Counted from the stretch's first letter, positions 19,539-29,330 are shown. The stretch: DNA of 64,000 nt from Caloramator sp. E03 (GCF_006016075.1 NZ_CP040093.1:1604501-1668500), one strand, 5' to 3'. Numbers and translations: made by a program. Notes: a model not told the origin generated them from the letters alone.

Positions 19539-20330
19539 ATGGAGTTTTGTTCAATATATAGCGGAAGTAGCGGCAACTGTTTATATGTAGCATCAGACAG
19601 GACAAAAATCCTTGTAGATGCTGGGCTTACGGGCAAAAAAATACAAGAAGGTCTAAAGGAAATAGGCATAAACTCTTGTGACATAGATGCAATTGTTATT
19701 ACTCATGAGCATGATGACCATATAAAATCAGCTGGAATTTTATCAAGAAGGTTTAATATTCCCATATATGCTAATACTAATACATGGGAAGCAATGATAG
19801 ATAAAATAGGAGAGGTTAAAAAGGAGAACATAAAGATATTCGAGGATTACAATCCCTTTGAGATTGGGGATATTTTTGTAATACCTTATAAGATACCTCA
19901 TGATGCTGCAAAACCCTGTGGTTATAGTTTTGTAAATGGTAAGAGAAAGATTTCAATTGCAACGGATATTGGTTATGTAAGTGAAACTGTAAAAGAAAAT
20001 ATTAAGGATTCAGATCTTATACTTTTAGAAGCTAATCATGATGTTGAAATGTTAAAGGTAGGACCTTATCCTTATCATTTAAAACTTAGAATTTTAAGTG
20101 ATAAGGGACATCTTTCTAATGAGGCAGCAGGTGAAGCAATAGTTGATATACTAAATAGCAAAATAAAGAAAGTTATTCTTGGACATTTAAGTAAAACAAA
20201 TAACTATCCTCAACTTGCTTTAAGAACTGTATTATCGATTCTTGAAATGAACAATATAAGGGATGGCAGGGATGTTGATATTGATATAGCATTAAGGGAT
20301 AAGGTGGGTAGGCTTCAAGTAATAAAATAG
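19539..20330 (+). CDS. WalJ/YycJ-like MBL-fold hydrolase
   Basis: 263 residues. It has the metallo-beta-lactamase motif THEHDDH (about residues 60-66), further metal ligands in IPHDA and ATDIGY, and the N-terminal SGSSGNC typical of YycJ/WalJ. WalJ proteins are predicted 5'-3' DNA exonucleases linked to the WalRK cell-wall regulon and to coordination of replication and division. The order walJ-htrA-rlmH matches the Bacillus subtilis yycJ-htrC-rlmH end of the wal locus, but walRK are not upstream here. An htrA-like gene starts 10 bases downstream. Confidence 0.87.
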   Translation: MEFCSIYSGSSGNCLYVASDRTKILVDAGLTGKKIQEGLKEIGINSCDIDAIVITHEHDDHIKSAGILSRRFNIPIYANTNTWEAMIDKIGEVKKENIKIFEDYNPFEIGDIFVIPYKIPHDAAKPCGYSFVNGKRKISIATDIGYVSETVKENIKDSDLILLEANHDVEMLKVGPYPYHLKLRILSDKGHLSNEAAGEAIVDILNSKIKKVILGHLSKTNNYPQLALRTVLSILEMNNIRDGRDVDIDIALRDKVGRLQVIK

Positions 20331-20340
20331 GAGGATGCCC

Positions 20341-21474
20341 ATGAATTCCAATGAGTTTAATAGGAAGAAACCGTCCTTGTTTGGATATTTTTTGGCTGCG
20401 TTTTTTGGAGCCATAATAGGTAGCTTTCTTCTTCTTATTTTTGGACCTGAAACTATATTTGGGAATTTAAAGACACAGGTGCAGCAGAGCCCTCAAACAC
20501 AAATAAAAGTTGAAGAAAAAGAGCCAGAGGTTGTTAATGCAAATGAAAATGGTAGTATAAAATATGCTGCTTCAAGGATAATTCCTTCAGTTGTTGGTAT
20601 TGTTACAACTAAAACCCAGGCTAATTATTTTACAAAGCCAAAGACTATACAAGGAGTTGGTTCCGGAGTTATTATTGATAGTCAGGGATATATTATTACC
20701 AATAATCATGTTGCAGGTCTTAATGCAAAAAATATATTAGTTCTTTTATCAGATGGACGTGAAGCTACAGGGAGAACAGTATGGGCAGATCCAATACTTG
20801 ACCTTTCTATAATCAAAATAGATTCTGATAACTTAACTTCTGCTGTATTAGGAGATTCTAAATCAGTTAGTATAGGAGATCAGGCTATAGCAGTTGGTAA
20901 CCCTTTGGGACTTAGATTTCAAAGAACTGTAACAGCTGGGATAATAAGTGCAATAAATAGAACTATTCAGATGGATGAAGGATATTTTATGGAGGATCTT
21001 ATACAAACAGATGCTTCAATTAATCCTGGAAATAGTGGAGGACCTCTTGTAAACAGTAAGGGCGAAGTTATAGGAATAAATACTGTAAAGGTAAGCACTG
21101 CTGAAGGTATAGGTTTTGCTGTTCCGATAAATATAATAAAGCCTGTTATAAAAAGCATCAAAGATAAAGGGTACTTTATAACTCCTACTCTTGGAATTAA
21201 GGGATTTGATAGAGAAATAGCAGCTTACTATGGTTATATTATTCAAAAAGGAGTCTATGTATTTGATGTGACTCCTAATGGCCCTGCTGATAATGCAAAC
21301 ATTAGGGAAGGAGATATAATATTATCTGTAAACGAAGAAGAAATAAATTCTATGCTTGATTTAAAAGAAGCAATATATAAGGCAGGAGCGGAGGGTACAG
21401 TAGTGATAGAGTTGAAAACACCAGTTGGAGAAAAAACTGTTAGCACGACTTTACAAAAAGCAAGTAGCTATTGA
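20341..21474 (+). CDS. HtrA-like trypsin-type serine protease with PDZ domain
   Basis: About 377 residues. An N-terminal membrane anchor (FGYFLAAFFGAIIGSFLLLI) is followed by the S1C protease domain with His in TNNHVAG, Asp in DLSIIKID and Ser in NPGNSGGPL, then one C-terminal PDZ domain (GIKGFDREIA...). It acts outside the membrane in protein quality control. AGGAGG at 20329-20334 abuts the ATG at 20335, so the ATG at 20341 is chosen. It is cotranscribed with the walJ-like gene. Confidence 0.93.
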   Translation: MNSNEFNRKKPSLFGYFLAAFFGAIIGSFLLLIFGPETIFGNLKTQVQQSPQTQIKVEEKEPEVVNANENGSIKYAASRIIPSVVGIVTTKTQANYFTKPKTIQGVGSGVIIDSQGYIITNNHVAGLNAKNILVLLSDGREATGRTVWADPILDLSIIKIDSDNLTSAVLGDSKSVSIGDQAIAVGNPLGLRFQRTVTAGIISAINRTIQMDEGYFMEDLIQTDASINPGNSGGPLVNSKGEVIGINTVKVSTAEGIGFAVPINIIKPVIKSIKDKGYFITPTLGIKGFDREIAAYYGYIIQKGVYVFDVTPNGPADNANIREGDIILSVNEEEINSMLDLKEAIYKAGAEGTVVIELKTPVGEKTVSTTLQKASSY

Positions 21475-21489
21475 TGCTTTTAATCTAAT

Positions 21490-21530
21490 TTAGACACACA
21501 AAATGAGATTAATTGTGTCTAATTTTTTAT
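21490..21530 (+). terminator. Terminator after htrA
   Basis: TTAGACACA / TGTGTCTAA stem with a 15-base loop followed by TTTTTT. Confidence 0.7.
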
Positions 21531-21590
21531 TAATATAGTTTGTGTATTTAAAATTTTGATTATAGACTTAATTTGTTGGAGTGAAAAAAT

Positions 21591-22070
21591 ATGAATATAA
21601 AAATAATAGGTGTTGGGAAGATAAAAGAAAAATATTTAAAAGATGGCATAGATGAATATTTAAAGAGGTTATCAAGATATTGCAATATAGAAATAATCGA
21701 AGTTCCTGATGAAAAAGCTCCTGAAAATCTATCAACAAAAGAAGAAGAACAGGTGAAAACTAAAGAAGGACAAGGTATTTTAAAATACATAAAGGACAAC
21801 ATGTATGTAATAGCCCTTGATTTAAAGGGGACTATGTTATCTTCTGAAGGTTTTGCTGATTTCATTAATGACTTAGGATTAAAAGGCAGCAGCAACATTT
21901 CTTTCATAATAGGTGGATCCCTTGGACTTTCAAAAGAAGTTTTGCAAAGAGCCGATTATAAGCTCTCCTTTTCAAAGATGACCTTCCCCCATCAGCTTAT
22001 GAGACTAATACTCCTTGAACAAATTTACAGGGGATTTAGAATAATTAGTGGTGAGCCGTATCATAAGTGA
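21591..22070 (+). CDS. rlmH: 23S rRNA pseudouridine-1915 N3-methyltransferase
   Basis: 159 residues, the standard RlmH length. SPOUT methyltransferase features are visible: [15 protein letters not shown], and the conserved C-terminal block [22 protein letters not shown] ending GEPYHK. It methylates pseudouridine 1915 in helix 69 of 23S rRNA. The 3' end of this gene is the classical integration site of staphylococcal SCC elements; here the last codons CCG TAT CAT AAG are repeated 8980 bp downstream (31032-31048). Followed by an accessory island. Confidence 0.97.
   Translation: MNIKIIGVGKIKEKYLKDGIDEYLKRLSRYCNIEIIEVPDEKAPENLSTKEEEQVKTKEGQGILKYIKDNMYVIALDLKGTMLSSEGFADFINDLGLKGSSNISFIIGGSLGLSKEVLQRADYKLSFSKMTFPHQLMRLILLEQIYRGFRIISGEPYHK
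22052..22068 (+). other. Putative attachment site at the 3' end of rlmH
   Basis: TGAGCCGTATCATAAGT spans the final codons of rlmH. It matches 31032-31048 at 16 of 17 positions and contains TATCATAA, the conserved core of SCC attachment sites. Confidence 0.6.
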
Positions 22071-22173
22071 CGTAGATTTTTATGTCGGAATATGTTGCGA
22101 ATTCATTGTTGAAAAATTGTAACAAAAATAATAAAATCGAAAATGAAAATAAAATAAAGGAAGGGGAATTAAT

Positions 22174-22548
22174 ATGGCAGCAGAAATAAACCCAATTTTG
22201 TCATGGACATTAATAAGTGAATGCCCTATTCCAGATGATGTAAAGGATATATTAATAGATGGTGAAGAAGCAATAGCAGCGTATAAAACATTTCGTGATA
22301 GTGCAATTTTCACGAATAAAAGACTAATTGTAAGAGATGCACAAGGATTAACAGGTAAAAAGGTAGAAATATATTCATTACCATACTCATCTATAAATAT
22401 GTGGTCAACTGAAAATGCTGGAAAATTTTTAGACTTTAATGCTGAAGTAGAGCTTTGGACAAGAGCAGGACATATTAAAATTAATTTACAAAAAGGTGTT
22501 GACATAAGAAAGTTTGATAAATTGATTGCTAATGCATTGTTAAAATAA
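22174..22548 (+). CDS. Bacterial PH-domain protein
   Basis: 124 residues forming one bacterial pleckstrin-homology-like domain (bPH_1 type). Typical features are GEEAIAAYKTFRDSAIFTNKRLIV at residues 28-53, with the TNKRLI motif, and a C-terminal helix DIRKFDKLIANALL. Such proteins are common, small and of unknown function in Firmicutes. It follows AAGGAAGGGGAAT. It is the first gene after rlmH and may be the first gene of the island. Confidence 0.8.
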   Translation: MAAEINPILSWTLISECPIPDDVKDILIDGEEAIAAYKTFRDSAIFTNKRLIVRDAQGLTGKKVEIYSLPYSSINMWSTENAGKFLDFNAEVELWTRAGHIKINLQKGVDIRKFDKLIANALLK

Positions 22549-22550
22549 TA

Positions 22551-22572
22551 CTGTTATCAATTATGATAACAG
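22551..22572. repeat. Short inverted repeat after the PH-domain gene
   Basis: CTGTTATCA / TGATAACAG with a 4-base loop directly after the stop codon; there is no T-run, so terminator function is doubtful. Confidence 0.45.
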
Positions 22573-22576
22573 TTAC

Positions 22577-22632
22577 AGATTGTAGATAAAAACAGCTCTC
22601 CACAAAGAAAGAGCTGTTTTTGTCTACAATCT
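22577..22632. repeat. 56-bp palindromic element related to the IS1182 end
   Basis: Two 23-base arms (AGATTGTAGAtAAAAACAGC... and its complement, one U-G wobble) around a 10-base loop. The left arm and loop are nearly the same as the terminal 44 bases of the IS1182-family element at 45345-45388. It may be a stand-alone mobile palindrome or solo IS end; it could also act as a terminator. Confidence 0.7.
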
Positions 22633-22663
22633 AAAGTGCCTCAGAAGAGGCACTTTATTTTTA
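22633..22663. terminator. Terminator at the end of the restriction-modification operon
   Basis: AAAGTGCCTC / GAGGCACTTT stem with loop AGAA. T-rich sequence follows on the plus side and an A-containing tract on the other, so it can act in both directions. Confidence 0.75.
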
Positions 22664-22664
22664 T

Positions 22665-24878
22665 CTACTGCTTTTTAATTACATCTTTAAGGGGCATCCA
22701 ACATTCATTATCCATATCTTCAACATATTTTGTAGTAGTTATATAAAGGCGCATATCGTGTTTATTAAGACGAACAACTCCACATTTAATATTATTGTCG
22801 GCTGCATAGGCTGTCATTGCATCCATTTTCTTTTCTGTAAATGGATCTATATCTTCGCTTTGCCCGGAAGAAGATTCTCCTCCTTTAACTTCCACAACCC
22901 AAATATCATCTCCAACACCGAGAACATAATCAGGGTAGAAATGTCGGCTCTTACCTGCATTGTCGGTATATACAATAGAGAAGTATTCATTGCCTTTGTC
23001 TCCATTCTTGAAAAACCAGTCAACTGCCTCCGAATCCTCACAATATTGCTCAAACATTTTCTCGCCAGTTGAGCGTGGAGAAGCAGAAGACAAATATCCG
23101 TCATATACATTCTTTTCATAGATAACTGAATGCCGCTGTTTAGCATCATAGGTAAATAGGTATTCTCTTGGGATATAATAATCTTCTGTAATGCTGTTTT
23201 CTACCATTGATAACTGTTGAGTATATTCGTTTGATGAAATAGCTATTTTAAAGTCTTCAGATAGTCTTTTATCATTATTAATTACAAAGGAATATAAGTC
23301 CTTTGGGGATAAAGAAAGCAGCTTGTCTTTATAAGCAGGCTCTGTGCAGAATAATTTTCTTATAATATTGGATACACTATCATAAGTCAAGCCAATACTG
23401 CGTCCTATTTCACCAATAGAATGATGAAATGAACGACCGTGTTCATGGGTATCCAAAAGCATCTTTATTGTTACCTGATTTAAATGGACTAATTCTTTTT
23501 TATTAACACTGGAAGCTATACCTTGGTATGTATGGATTTTAATTTCATTGTCCATATCATATTTATATGAGTTAAGAAGTTTCTTGTTTTCATCAAATTT
23601 ATTAGGCTTTAGATAATAGTTCTTTTTTAAGAAAGCAAGAAAGGCTTCCAATGCCATCTTGGGGCTTACTTCTGTTGTCAAAACCGATATTTTTTTCTTT
23701 TTTAGCTTAATATTTCTATAACTGCTTTTTAGCATTAAGGTCTTCGCATCTTGTGCACCATTGCCTAAATGTAGCTTAACACCTTCTTTAAACTTTTCAT
23801 CAAATGTATATAGATAACAATTATCGAGGAGAGTATTTTCATAGTGCATTGCTTCAGGCATACGCCTTATACGTCCAATGGTCTGTATTTCAAAGGTTTC
23901 TGACATATTTTCGCGGAGTTTAACAAGAATATGTGCTCTTGGACAGTCCCAGCCTGTAGCAACAGCTTGTTTTATTATAATGGCTTTTACAGGCGAAGTA
24001 TTATCTTCTATTCCATCAAGGTTTTCTTTTTTGTCGGCAAGCCATACGGCAAGTTGTTTGTTAAAATAAGTTATTCCTTTATTTTCAAGATACTCTTCAA
24101 CCGAATCTATAAGGCTTTCAGATTTGTTAGGAATTTGTATTACAATCAGTGGGTTAACTACACTTCCAACAGAAATAAAGGCTTCACGTAACTGCTCATG
24201 TTTTTTTAGTGCAAGTCCGAGAAGATAGGTAACTTGATGTTCAAGACTTATGCCTTCTTCAATTCCTTCATTAATTATAATTAACTTTTTTATAAGTCCT
24301 GTAGCTATTACGCGTTCCTCTGGTATTACTACATAGTTTGCGTTAGGATCTTTTTCAGGTGTAGCAGAAGCTCTGATAATTTTGTCAGGTTTAAAAAGTT
24401 CGACTACGTCATATGCCTTTACGGTTTTGTTCAGGTGTTCCTCATCAATTATAACAATAAATTTTAAACCATTATCATGGGCTTTGTCTGCAGCGTCAAA
24501 CAAGTTTATATGTTCCCCATCCATTAAGGCACGATTTCCTGCCTTTGTTACCAGTTCCCAGTTTACAAATACTGTATCGCCTTCTTGAAATCCTCTTGCG
24601 GTAAGAACATCCTGAAGATTACATGTAGAGGCATTTGGAATGTATTTTTCCATTTTCTTTTTACTCTGTTCTTCAAGATTGCCTTTACCAGGGCAGAACC
24701 AGAGGGCTACATATCCCGGATTTTCTAAAAGGAATTCATTTATAAAATGAGAGAGAATAACTGTTTTCCCAGAACCTGTACCACTCTTTAGTATAATATT
24801 TCGTTTATCACCAGAAACAGCTTTGTGAAGTTCTGCAATGGCATCAAGCTGGAATTGTTTAAGCTGTATTGCAGCCAT
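22665..24878 (-). CDS. Type III restriction enzyme Res subunit
   Basis: 737 residues. An SF2 helicase core comes first: Walker A SGTGSGKT (about residues 31-38), motif II IDEEH, motif III SATP, and motif VI QTIGRIRRMPEA with the preceding VATGWDCPRAHIL. A C-terminal PD-(D/E)XK nuclease follows, FYPDYVLGVGDDIWVVEVKG (about residues 640-660, key residues D and E-K). With Mod it cuts DNA with unmethylated recognition sites. It is shorter than EcoP15I Res (about 970), though within the range of the family. It starts 2 bases from the end of mod with GGAGGGG inside that gene. Confidence 0.92.
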   Translation of the reverse strand: MAAIQLKQFQLDAIAELHKAVSGDKRNIILKSGTGSGKTVILSHFINEFLLENPGYVALWFCPGKGNLEEQSKKKMEKYIPNASTCNLQDVLTARGFQEGDTVFVNWELVTKAGNRALMDGEHINLFDAADKAHDNGLKFIVIIDEEHLNKTVKAYDVVELFKPDKIIRASATPEKDPNANYVVIPEERVIATGLIKKLIIINEGIEEGISLEHQVTYLLGLALKKHEQLREAFISVGSVVNPLIVIQIPNKSESLIDSVEEYLENKGITYFNKQLAVWLADKKENLDGIEDNTSPVKAIIIKQAVATGWDCPRAHILVKLRENMSETFEIQTIGRIRRMPEAMHYENTLLDNCYLYTFDEKFKEGVKLHLGNGAQDAKTLMLKSSYRNIKLKKKKISVLTTEVSPKMALEAFLAFLKKNYYLKPNKFDENKKLLNSYKYDMDNEIKIHTYQGIASSVNKKELVHLNQVTIKMLLDTHEHGRSFHHSIGEIGRSIGLTYDSVSNIIRKLFCTEPAYKDKLLSLSPKDLYSFVINNDKRLSEDFKIAISSNEYTQQLSMVENSITEDYYIPREYLFTYDAKQRHSVIYEKNVYDGYLSSASPRSTGEKMFEQYCEDSEAVDWFFKNGDKGNEYFSIVYTDNAGKSRHFYPDYVLGVGDDIWVVEVKGGESSSGQSEDIDPFTEKKMDAMTAYAADNNIKCGVVRLNKHDMRLYITTTKYVEDMDNECWMPLKDVIKKQ

Positions 24879-24879
24879 A

Positions 24880-26607
24880 TTATCCCCTCCTCTCTGAATA
24901 ATAATAATCGGGAATTCTTACTATTTCAATGCCATTTCGCATAAGTTCCCTTTCGCGTTCCGGGTCAGGAAGGACATCATGTCCAACATATAGTTTTCTG
25001 CATGGTTTGCTACGTTTTGGCAAGTTTTCTACAAATTTATCCATCTCTCCGTCAGTCAATACAATGGCAAATTCTTCATTACTGTTTAAATCAACACCGT
25101 TTTCCAGCTGCACAAGCTCCCGTATATGTTTTAGAAGTTCATTAGCATATTCATAATAAACCTTACCTTCGGTATTAATAAAGTCTACCCGGTAGTATTT
25201 TAGGCTTGCTTGGTAGTTTTCCTTTTCTATTACACGCTTTAGACGTTCATAAGTAACGTTACGGCATATATTGTTTTCATTGTTAGTTACAAGAATAAAG
25301 CGGCGATTGCCGTTATCAGCTTTATTTAAAGACATAGTTGCTATTCCAGATGTCCCTGAACCAGCAAAGAAATCTAATACAATACTATTTGGTTTATTAT
25401 ATAAAATTAAATCAATTAAAAATTTTTCAGTTTCAATAGGTTTTGTTGTATCAAAAACCTTTTCTTCAAAAATCTCCTTGAGCTCTTTTGTTCCATTTGA
25501 AGCAGTTCCTTTTCCTTCTATTAAAGAACCTATTGCTGATTTAGTGACATTTCCTTCAGGGTAAAGTCGGTAAACTTTATATTGATTTTTATCTATCTCT
25601 ATAGAAATCATTCCATTTTGAATGAGTTCAATTATTGTTTCCCTTCCAACTCTCCATCTTCCGTATCCTTCTTTCCTGATAGGCAAAATAAATACCCAGC
25701 CGTCTTCTTCGTACTTTTTCTTTAATTGCAATAAATAATCATCATTAAAACTATTATTAGATTTATCGTATATATTTATAAATTCCTCCTGTGGAATTGT
25801 TCTTATTAATTTTTTTTTCTTATTGTATAAAATAGGATAAAACATATAAGGTCTATCTTCTCTCAAAACTTCTTGACCCCATTGCCTTAATTGTTCTTTT
25901 CTGGCATTACCTATTTTTATAACTGGCTTAATACTTACATTATTAATATCTTTTGCGTAGCAATATATATATTCATGTTCATTAGCAATTTTTGCATTAG
26001 TTCCACCTTTACCACTTCTACTTTTCCAAATAAAAGCCCCAATAAAATTAGTTTCACCAAATATTTCATCGCATAATAGTTTAAGAGGAGCAAATTCATT
26101 TTCATCTATATGTATAAAAATAACCCCTGAAGGTTCAAGTAATTCCTTTGATACTAATAAACGTTTTTCCATAAAAGATAACCATTTTGAATGTCGAAAA
26201 TTGTCATTTTTATCAATATAGTTATCGTCATACAAAAAATCATTTTCTCCTCTATTATAGGGAGGATCTATTAATATTACGGAAACTTTTCCCTTATGAG
26301 TTTTTGTTAATAACTGCAACGCAGGCAGATTATCCCCTTCAATAAGGAAATTCCATTGCCCTCCGTTTTCTATAGTTAATTTTTTATCTTCAGTTAAAAC
26401 AGGCAGGTGTGTAAGCATAAGGTCATCTATTTTTTCTCTATGTTTTTCAAATACAAGTCCAAATTTGCGATTTTTAATTTCAGAAGCTAATTCTAAAAGA
26501 TAGTCTTCCAGCTGCGGATTTGGAGCGTTTTTTAGTAAATGCAGGCGTATTTCTTCTATTTTTTGGAGCAGTTGCTCTCTACGTATCTTTGATATATTTA
26601 CAGACAT
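24880..26607 (-). CDS. Type III DNA methyltransferase (Mod subunit)
   Basis: About 575 residues. Beta-class amino-methyltransferase order: DPPYN (about residue 117) precedes the AdoMet-binding FAGSG (near residue 420). EGDNLPAL and LDFFAGSGTSG are typical of type III Mod and of related adenine N6-methyltransferases. The specificity region lies in between and cannot be read. The start chosen is the ATG at 26607 with AGAAAGGGTG upstream; a GTG at 26616 abuts that site. Forms a complete type III system with the following res gene, probably the main defence cargo of the island. Confidence 0.93.
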   Translation of the reverse strand: MSVNISKIRREQLLQKIEEIRLHLLKNAPNPQLEDYLLELASEIKNRKFGLVFEKHREKIDDLMLTHLPVLTEDKKLTIENGGQWNFLIEGDNLPALQLLTKTHKGKVSVILIDPPYNRGENDFLYDDNYIDKNDNFRHSKWLSFMEKRLLVSKELLEPSGVIFIHIDENEFAPLKLLCDEIFGETNFIGAFIWKSRSGKGGTNAKIANEHEYIYCYAKDINNVSIKPVIKIGNARKEQLRQWGQEVLREDRPYMFYPILYNKKKKLIRTIPQEEFINIYDKSNNSFNDDYLLQLKKKYEEDGWVFILPIRKEGYGRWRVGRETIIELIQNGMISIEIDKNQYKVYRLYPEGNVTKSAIGSLIEGKGTASNGTKELKEIFEEKVFDTTKPIETEKFLIDLILYNKPNSIVLDFFAGSGTSGIATMSLNKADNGNRRFILVTNNENNICRNVTYERLKRVIEKENYQASLKYYRVDFINTEGKVYYEYANELLKHIRELVQLENGVDLNSNEEFAIVLTDGEMDKFVENLPKRSKPCRKLYVGHDVLPDPERERELMRNGIEIVRIPDYYYSERRG

Positions 26608-26901
26608 CCTATTCACCCTTTCTCTGTATTTTATATTTATATTGTCTTATAAATTTCACCATAAAATTACAATATTCCATAATATATGATAACATAATTT
26701 ATTGCTTTAAGGAACATTGAGTAAAATTTGATTTAAGGCTATCCTTTGCTATATAATTTTTAAAGAAAAATGTTCCAGTTATAAAGCTTGACTATAGGGC
26801 TTTATTTTTTGTACCTAAAGTTTATACACATAAAACAGTGCATTACACTTTCTAAATAGCTTCCGATAGGAAGCAGAAGCAAAGAAAGGGGGTATGCGAA
26901 G

Positions 26902-27744
26902 ATGAAAGAAGAAATTATAGAAAAAATATATGTTTTGTATGTTACTGATAGAAATAAGTATTTAATTCTACATTCGCAAGGTTGGTATGAAACGATAATA
27001 TACAAACCAATGACACAAGAAGAAAAGAAACAACGTAGGCGGGAACTGTATCAGAAAAAGAAGGAATTGGCAGCTATGGGATTTAGGGAACCGTCAATGT
27101 TTATAGAAAAACGTCCTAAACCACTTTTGCCATATTTGCTTGAGGCTCATCTTGATGGTAGGCTAACCATTGGTGTATTTGGTAATATTAACAGCACAAA
27201 GTTCATATGTTTTGATATTGATTTTAAAAAGCCACAAAAGGCAAAGGAAGCAGTATATAAGTTAATAGAAGCAATAGAACAGTTTGGTATTCCAAGAGAT
27301 TATATTTATGTAAGTAGCAGTGGGAATAAAGGGTATCATTTTGTAAAATACACATATGAAAGAGAGTATAAACTCATAGGTACACAAGAAGCTAAAATAA
27401 GCCAAGAAGAAGTTGAGAGCATACTTGCATTAAAACAGTATTTTCTATAGTAAAAAGCCTTGTAAAAGCAGGATTTTTAGAAGTAGTTGAAAATAATAAG
27501 GGTATATTTAATAAACAGAATCAGACTTTAACGAAAGCTCCAAATAAATATAGGGTTATTGTAAAAAAAAAAAGAAACTATGGGTAAGACCCCATATAAG
27601 GTTTGCGATAATAGTAACCAAAAGAGCTTTTATGCATGCTTACTGTATTTTTATAATGAAAAGGAACTACGCAAAAAGGTTTCACGTAAGTTTTATAATT
27701 CAATAAGAGAGTTTAAGGAAGCAAATAATATTACTGCTGCATAA
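26902..27744 (+). pseudogene. Interrupted archaeo-eukaryotic primase-like gene
   Basis: The first piece (26902-27450, 182 residues) has the metal-binding motif CFDIDF (about residues 103-108) and SSGNKGYHF (139-147) of archaeo-eukaryotic primase domains, as found in TOTE-type conflict systems and plasmid primases. Reading then shifts: a second frame (VKSLVKAGFLEVVE, from about 27420) continues to a run of eleven A at 27563-27573, after which a third frame (27571-27744, ...GKTPYKVCDNSN) continues. Two single-base indels would join all three. The helix-rich tail resembles a winged helix. Probably a decayed gene, or one shifted at the A-run. Confidence 0.6.
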
Positions 27745-28794
27745 GATGTCCTATACAGGTTATATAAATAATGCAATAGCATATTTAGGTGTAGTGTTCC
27801 TATTATATATATCTATTTATTAGTAAAAATGAACACAAAAATTAAGAAAAAATACTTGACTCCTTTAAATATCATTATATATATTGGTTTCAACGGGGTA
27901 ATACATATTTAGTTTTTATCTAAACAAGTATAATTCGCAGCCTCAAGCTGCGAATTATAAAACAAAATTGCTTCCCAACAACCTATTTAGGCTGTCTCAT
28001 AATAAAATCCTTCTAAAATCATCAAGCGGACATTAATTACCCACTATACATAAAAGCTCTCATCAGCACTTGGTGCTGTTAATATAAATTTAATTGCCAT
28101 AATAAAAAACTTCTTTCATCTTTTCTAAAGAAAATGTAGGTTATTGAGTTGTGCAGCATTGGCTGCTTCCATATACATATTATATTTATGAGTGCTACTT
28201 GAGATATTTTCGATAAAAAGTGTTTTTAAAAACGTATAGATGTTTAAAATAGTGTTCATAGGGCTGTTTCAATAGAAATAGTCCTTATTTTTTGCCTTAA
28301 AAAGGTTTCTAAAAACGAATACGATTTTAAATTTAAGTTTATAGGAAAAAGACTATAGATTTTGTTTTTGGGGAATTAGTAATTTAAAGAATTTTTAACA
28401 GGTATTATTAAAACAATCTTGTTAATGTAAATTAATATGTATTAGTTGCAATGAGTTTATATTAATTTGTATTAATAGAAATTAATAGAATTATAGAACA
28501 TAGAAAAACATATTTAAAAACGTAATTTAGTAGAAATACGATTTTAAAACCAGGCAGTCTACCATAGATAAGTTATGAGAAGTAAGATATTGAAAGAAAA
28601 ACGGAGCATCTAAAACTATCGAAAATATAATTGTAAATAATTATGATTTTTCAACTATAAAACGTAATTAGCACTAATTTTGTTTACTAATTTTTATCTA
28701 TGCAAAAATCCGTTCTAAAACAATATGTATCGGAATTAAAAAAGTCCTGTGGTGTTTACCACAAGGCATTATATAGGCAGTATCTAATTTTCGA
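27745..28794. other. AT-rich non-coding stretch
   Basis: About 1 kb with no convincing gene. It holds an orphan terminator-like hairpin (28261-28293) and scattered short repeats such as variants of ATTAATAGAAATTAAT near 28440-28500. An 84-codon reading frame from 28700 on the plus strand lacks a ribosome site. Confidence 0.5.
28261..28293 (+). terminator. Orphan intrinsic terminator
   Basis: GGGCTGTTTC / GAAATAGTCC (10 bp with two G-U pairs), loop AATA, then TTATTTTTT. No intact gene precedes it. Confidence 0.5.
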
Positions 28795-28995
28795 TTATAT
28801 AAAATCTATGGCAGCTTCCAGTAGTTTCAGTGCTACAAAACCCAAAAGGGAAAGTATACGTTTTGTTATGGATTTGATACCGTTTTTAACTGGATATTGC
28901 AGGGTTATGGTATCCAGTAACCCCTGCCTTGTTCTGACAAGGTGTAAAAGATAACCATTCCTGTTATAGATTATTTTTGTATCTATAGTCCTCAT
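28795..28995 (-). CDS. Possible small protein of unknown function
   Basis: 66 codons beginning MRTIDTKIIYNRNG, preceded by a plausible ribosome site GGAAGTGAG. The C-terminal half is hydrophobic. No family is recognised, and a competing plus-strand frame overlaps it, so it may not be real. Confidence 0.3.
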   Translation of the reverse strand: MRTIDTKIIYNRNGYLLHLVRTRQGLLDTITLQYPVKNGIKSITKRILSLLGFVALKLLEAAIDFI

Positions 28996-29190
28996 AGACT
29001 CACTTCCTTACCCAAAGGTTTTATTTTATAAATTCCTTCAAAGCCTTGTATCTTAAGGCTTTCTACTGTTTTATTATATCAAATTCCAAATTTATCATCA
29101 ATAATGGTGGTCTTTAAAAATTCTTATTATACTTGTATCTATACAAAAAAAGTAGACATTCTAATGGTTTTGCTGTCATAATATCAGCTT
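28996..29190. other. Non-coding stretch flanking the RNA candidates
   Basis: No gene. Contains a terminator-like hairpin at 29040-29062 (AAAGCCTT / AAGGCTTT, loop of 7) and a run of seven A at 29144-29150, which on the minus strand is a U-run that might end the structured RNA region at 29191-29330. Confidence 0.4.
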
Positions 29191-29330
29191 ATACCCAAAC
29201 TCGGGTGTCAAGGAAGCCATTAGCAACGCTACTTTGCTAACAAATACAGTAGCAGGATATTTAACCTGCTACTTACCTATGAAACAACGTCCCATAGGGT
29301 GTGGTAGGACAGGACTCTCTCCCTCTACCA
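29191..29330 (-). ncRNA. Candidate structured RNA: cluster of five stem-loops
   Basis: Five consecutive stem-loops: 29330-29302 (TGGTAG / CTACCA, capped by an AGGGA-GAGA-GTCCT module), 29298-29276 (CCTATG / CATAGG), 29273-29248 (AGTAGCAGG / CCTGCTACT), 29240-29220 (TTAGCAA / TTGCTAA) and 29208-29191 (ACCC / GGGT core). The first hairpin shares its cap with the one at 29409-29437. The minus strand is preferred because only on it do the caps read as GNRA tetraloops. No Rfam family is assigned. It lies downstream of a DUF3800-like gene, a gene class known to have associated RNA motifs. Confidence 0.5.

Noticed and set aside
22551-22572. Terminator of the PH-domain gene
   Set aside because: The stem CTGTTATCA / TGATAACAG is not followed by a T-run; kept only as an inverted repeat.
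22665-26607. Type I or BREX/DISARM-type defence system
   Set aside because: There are only two genes, with beta-class Mod motifs and a Res-type helicase-nuclease; no specificity subunit, PglZ or other partner genes are seen.
28700-28954. 84-codon plus-strand reading frame
   Set aside because: No ribosome site, no family resemblance, and it overlaps a minus-strand frame with a better start; left in the non-coding description.
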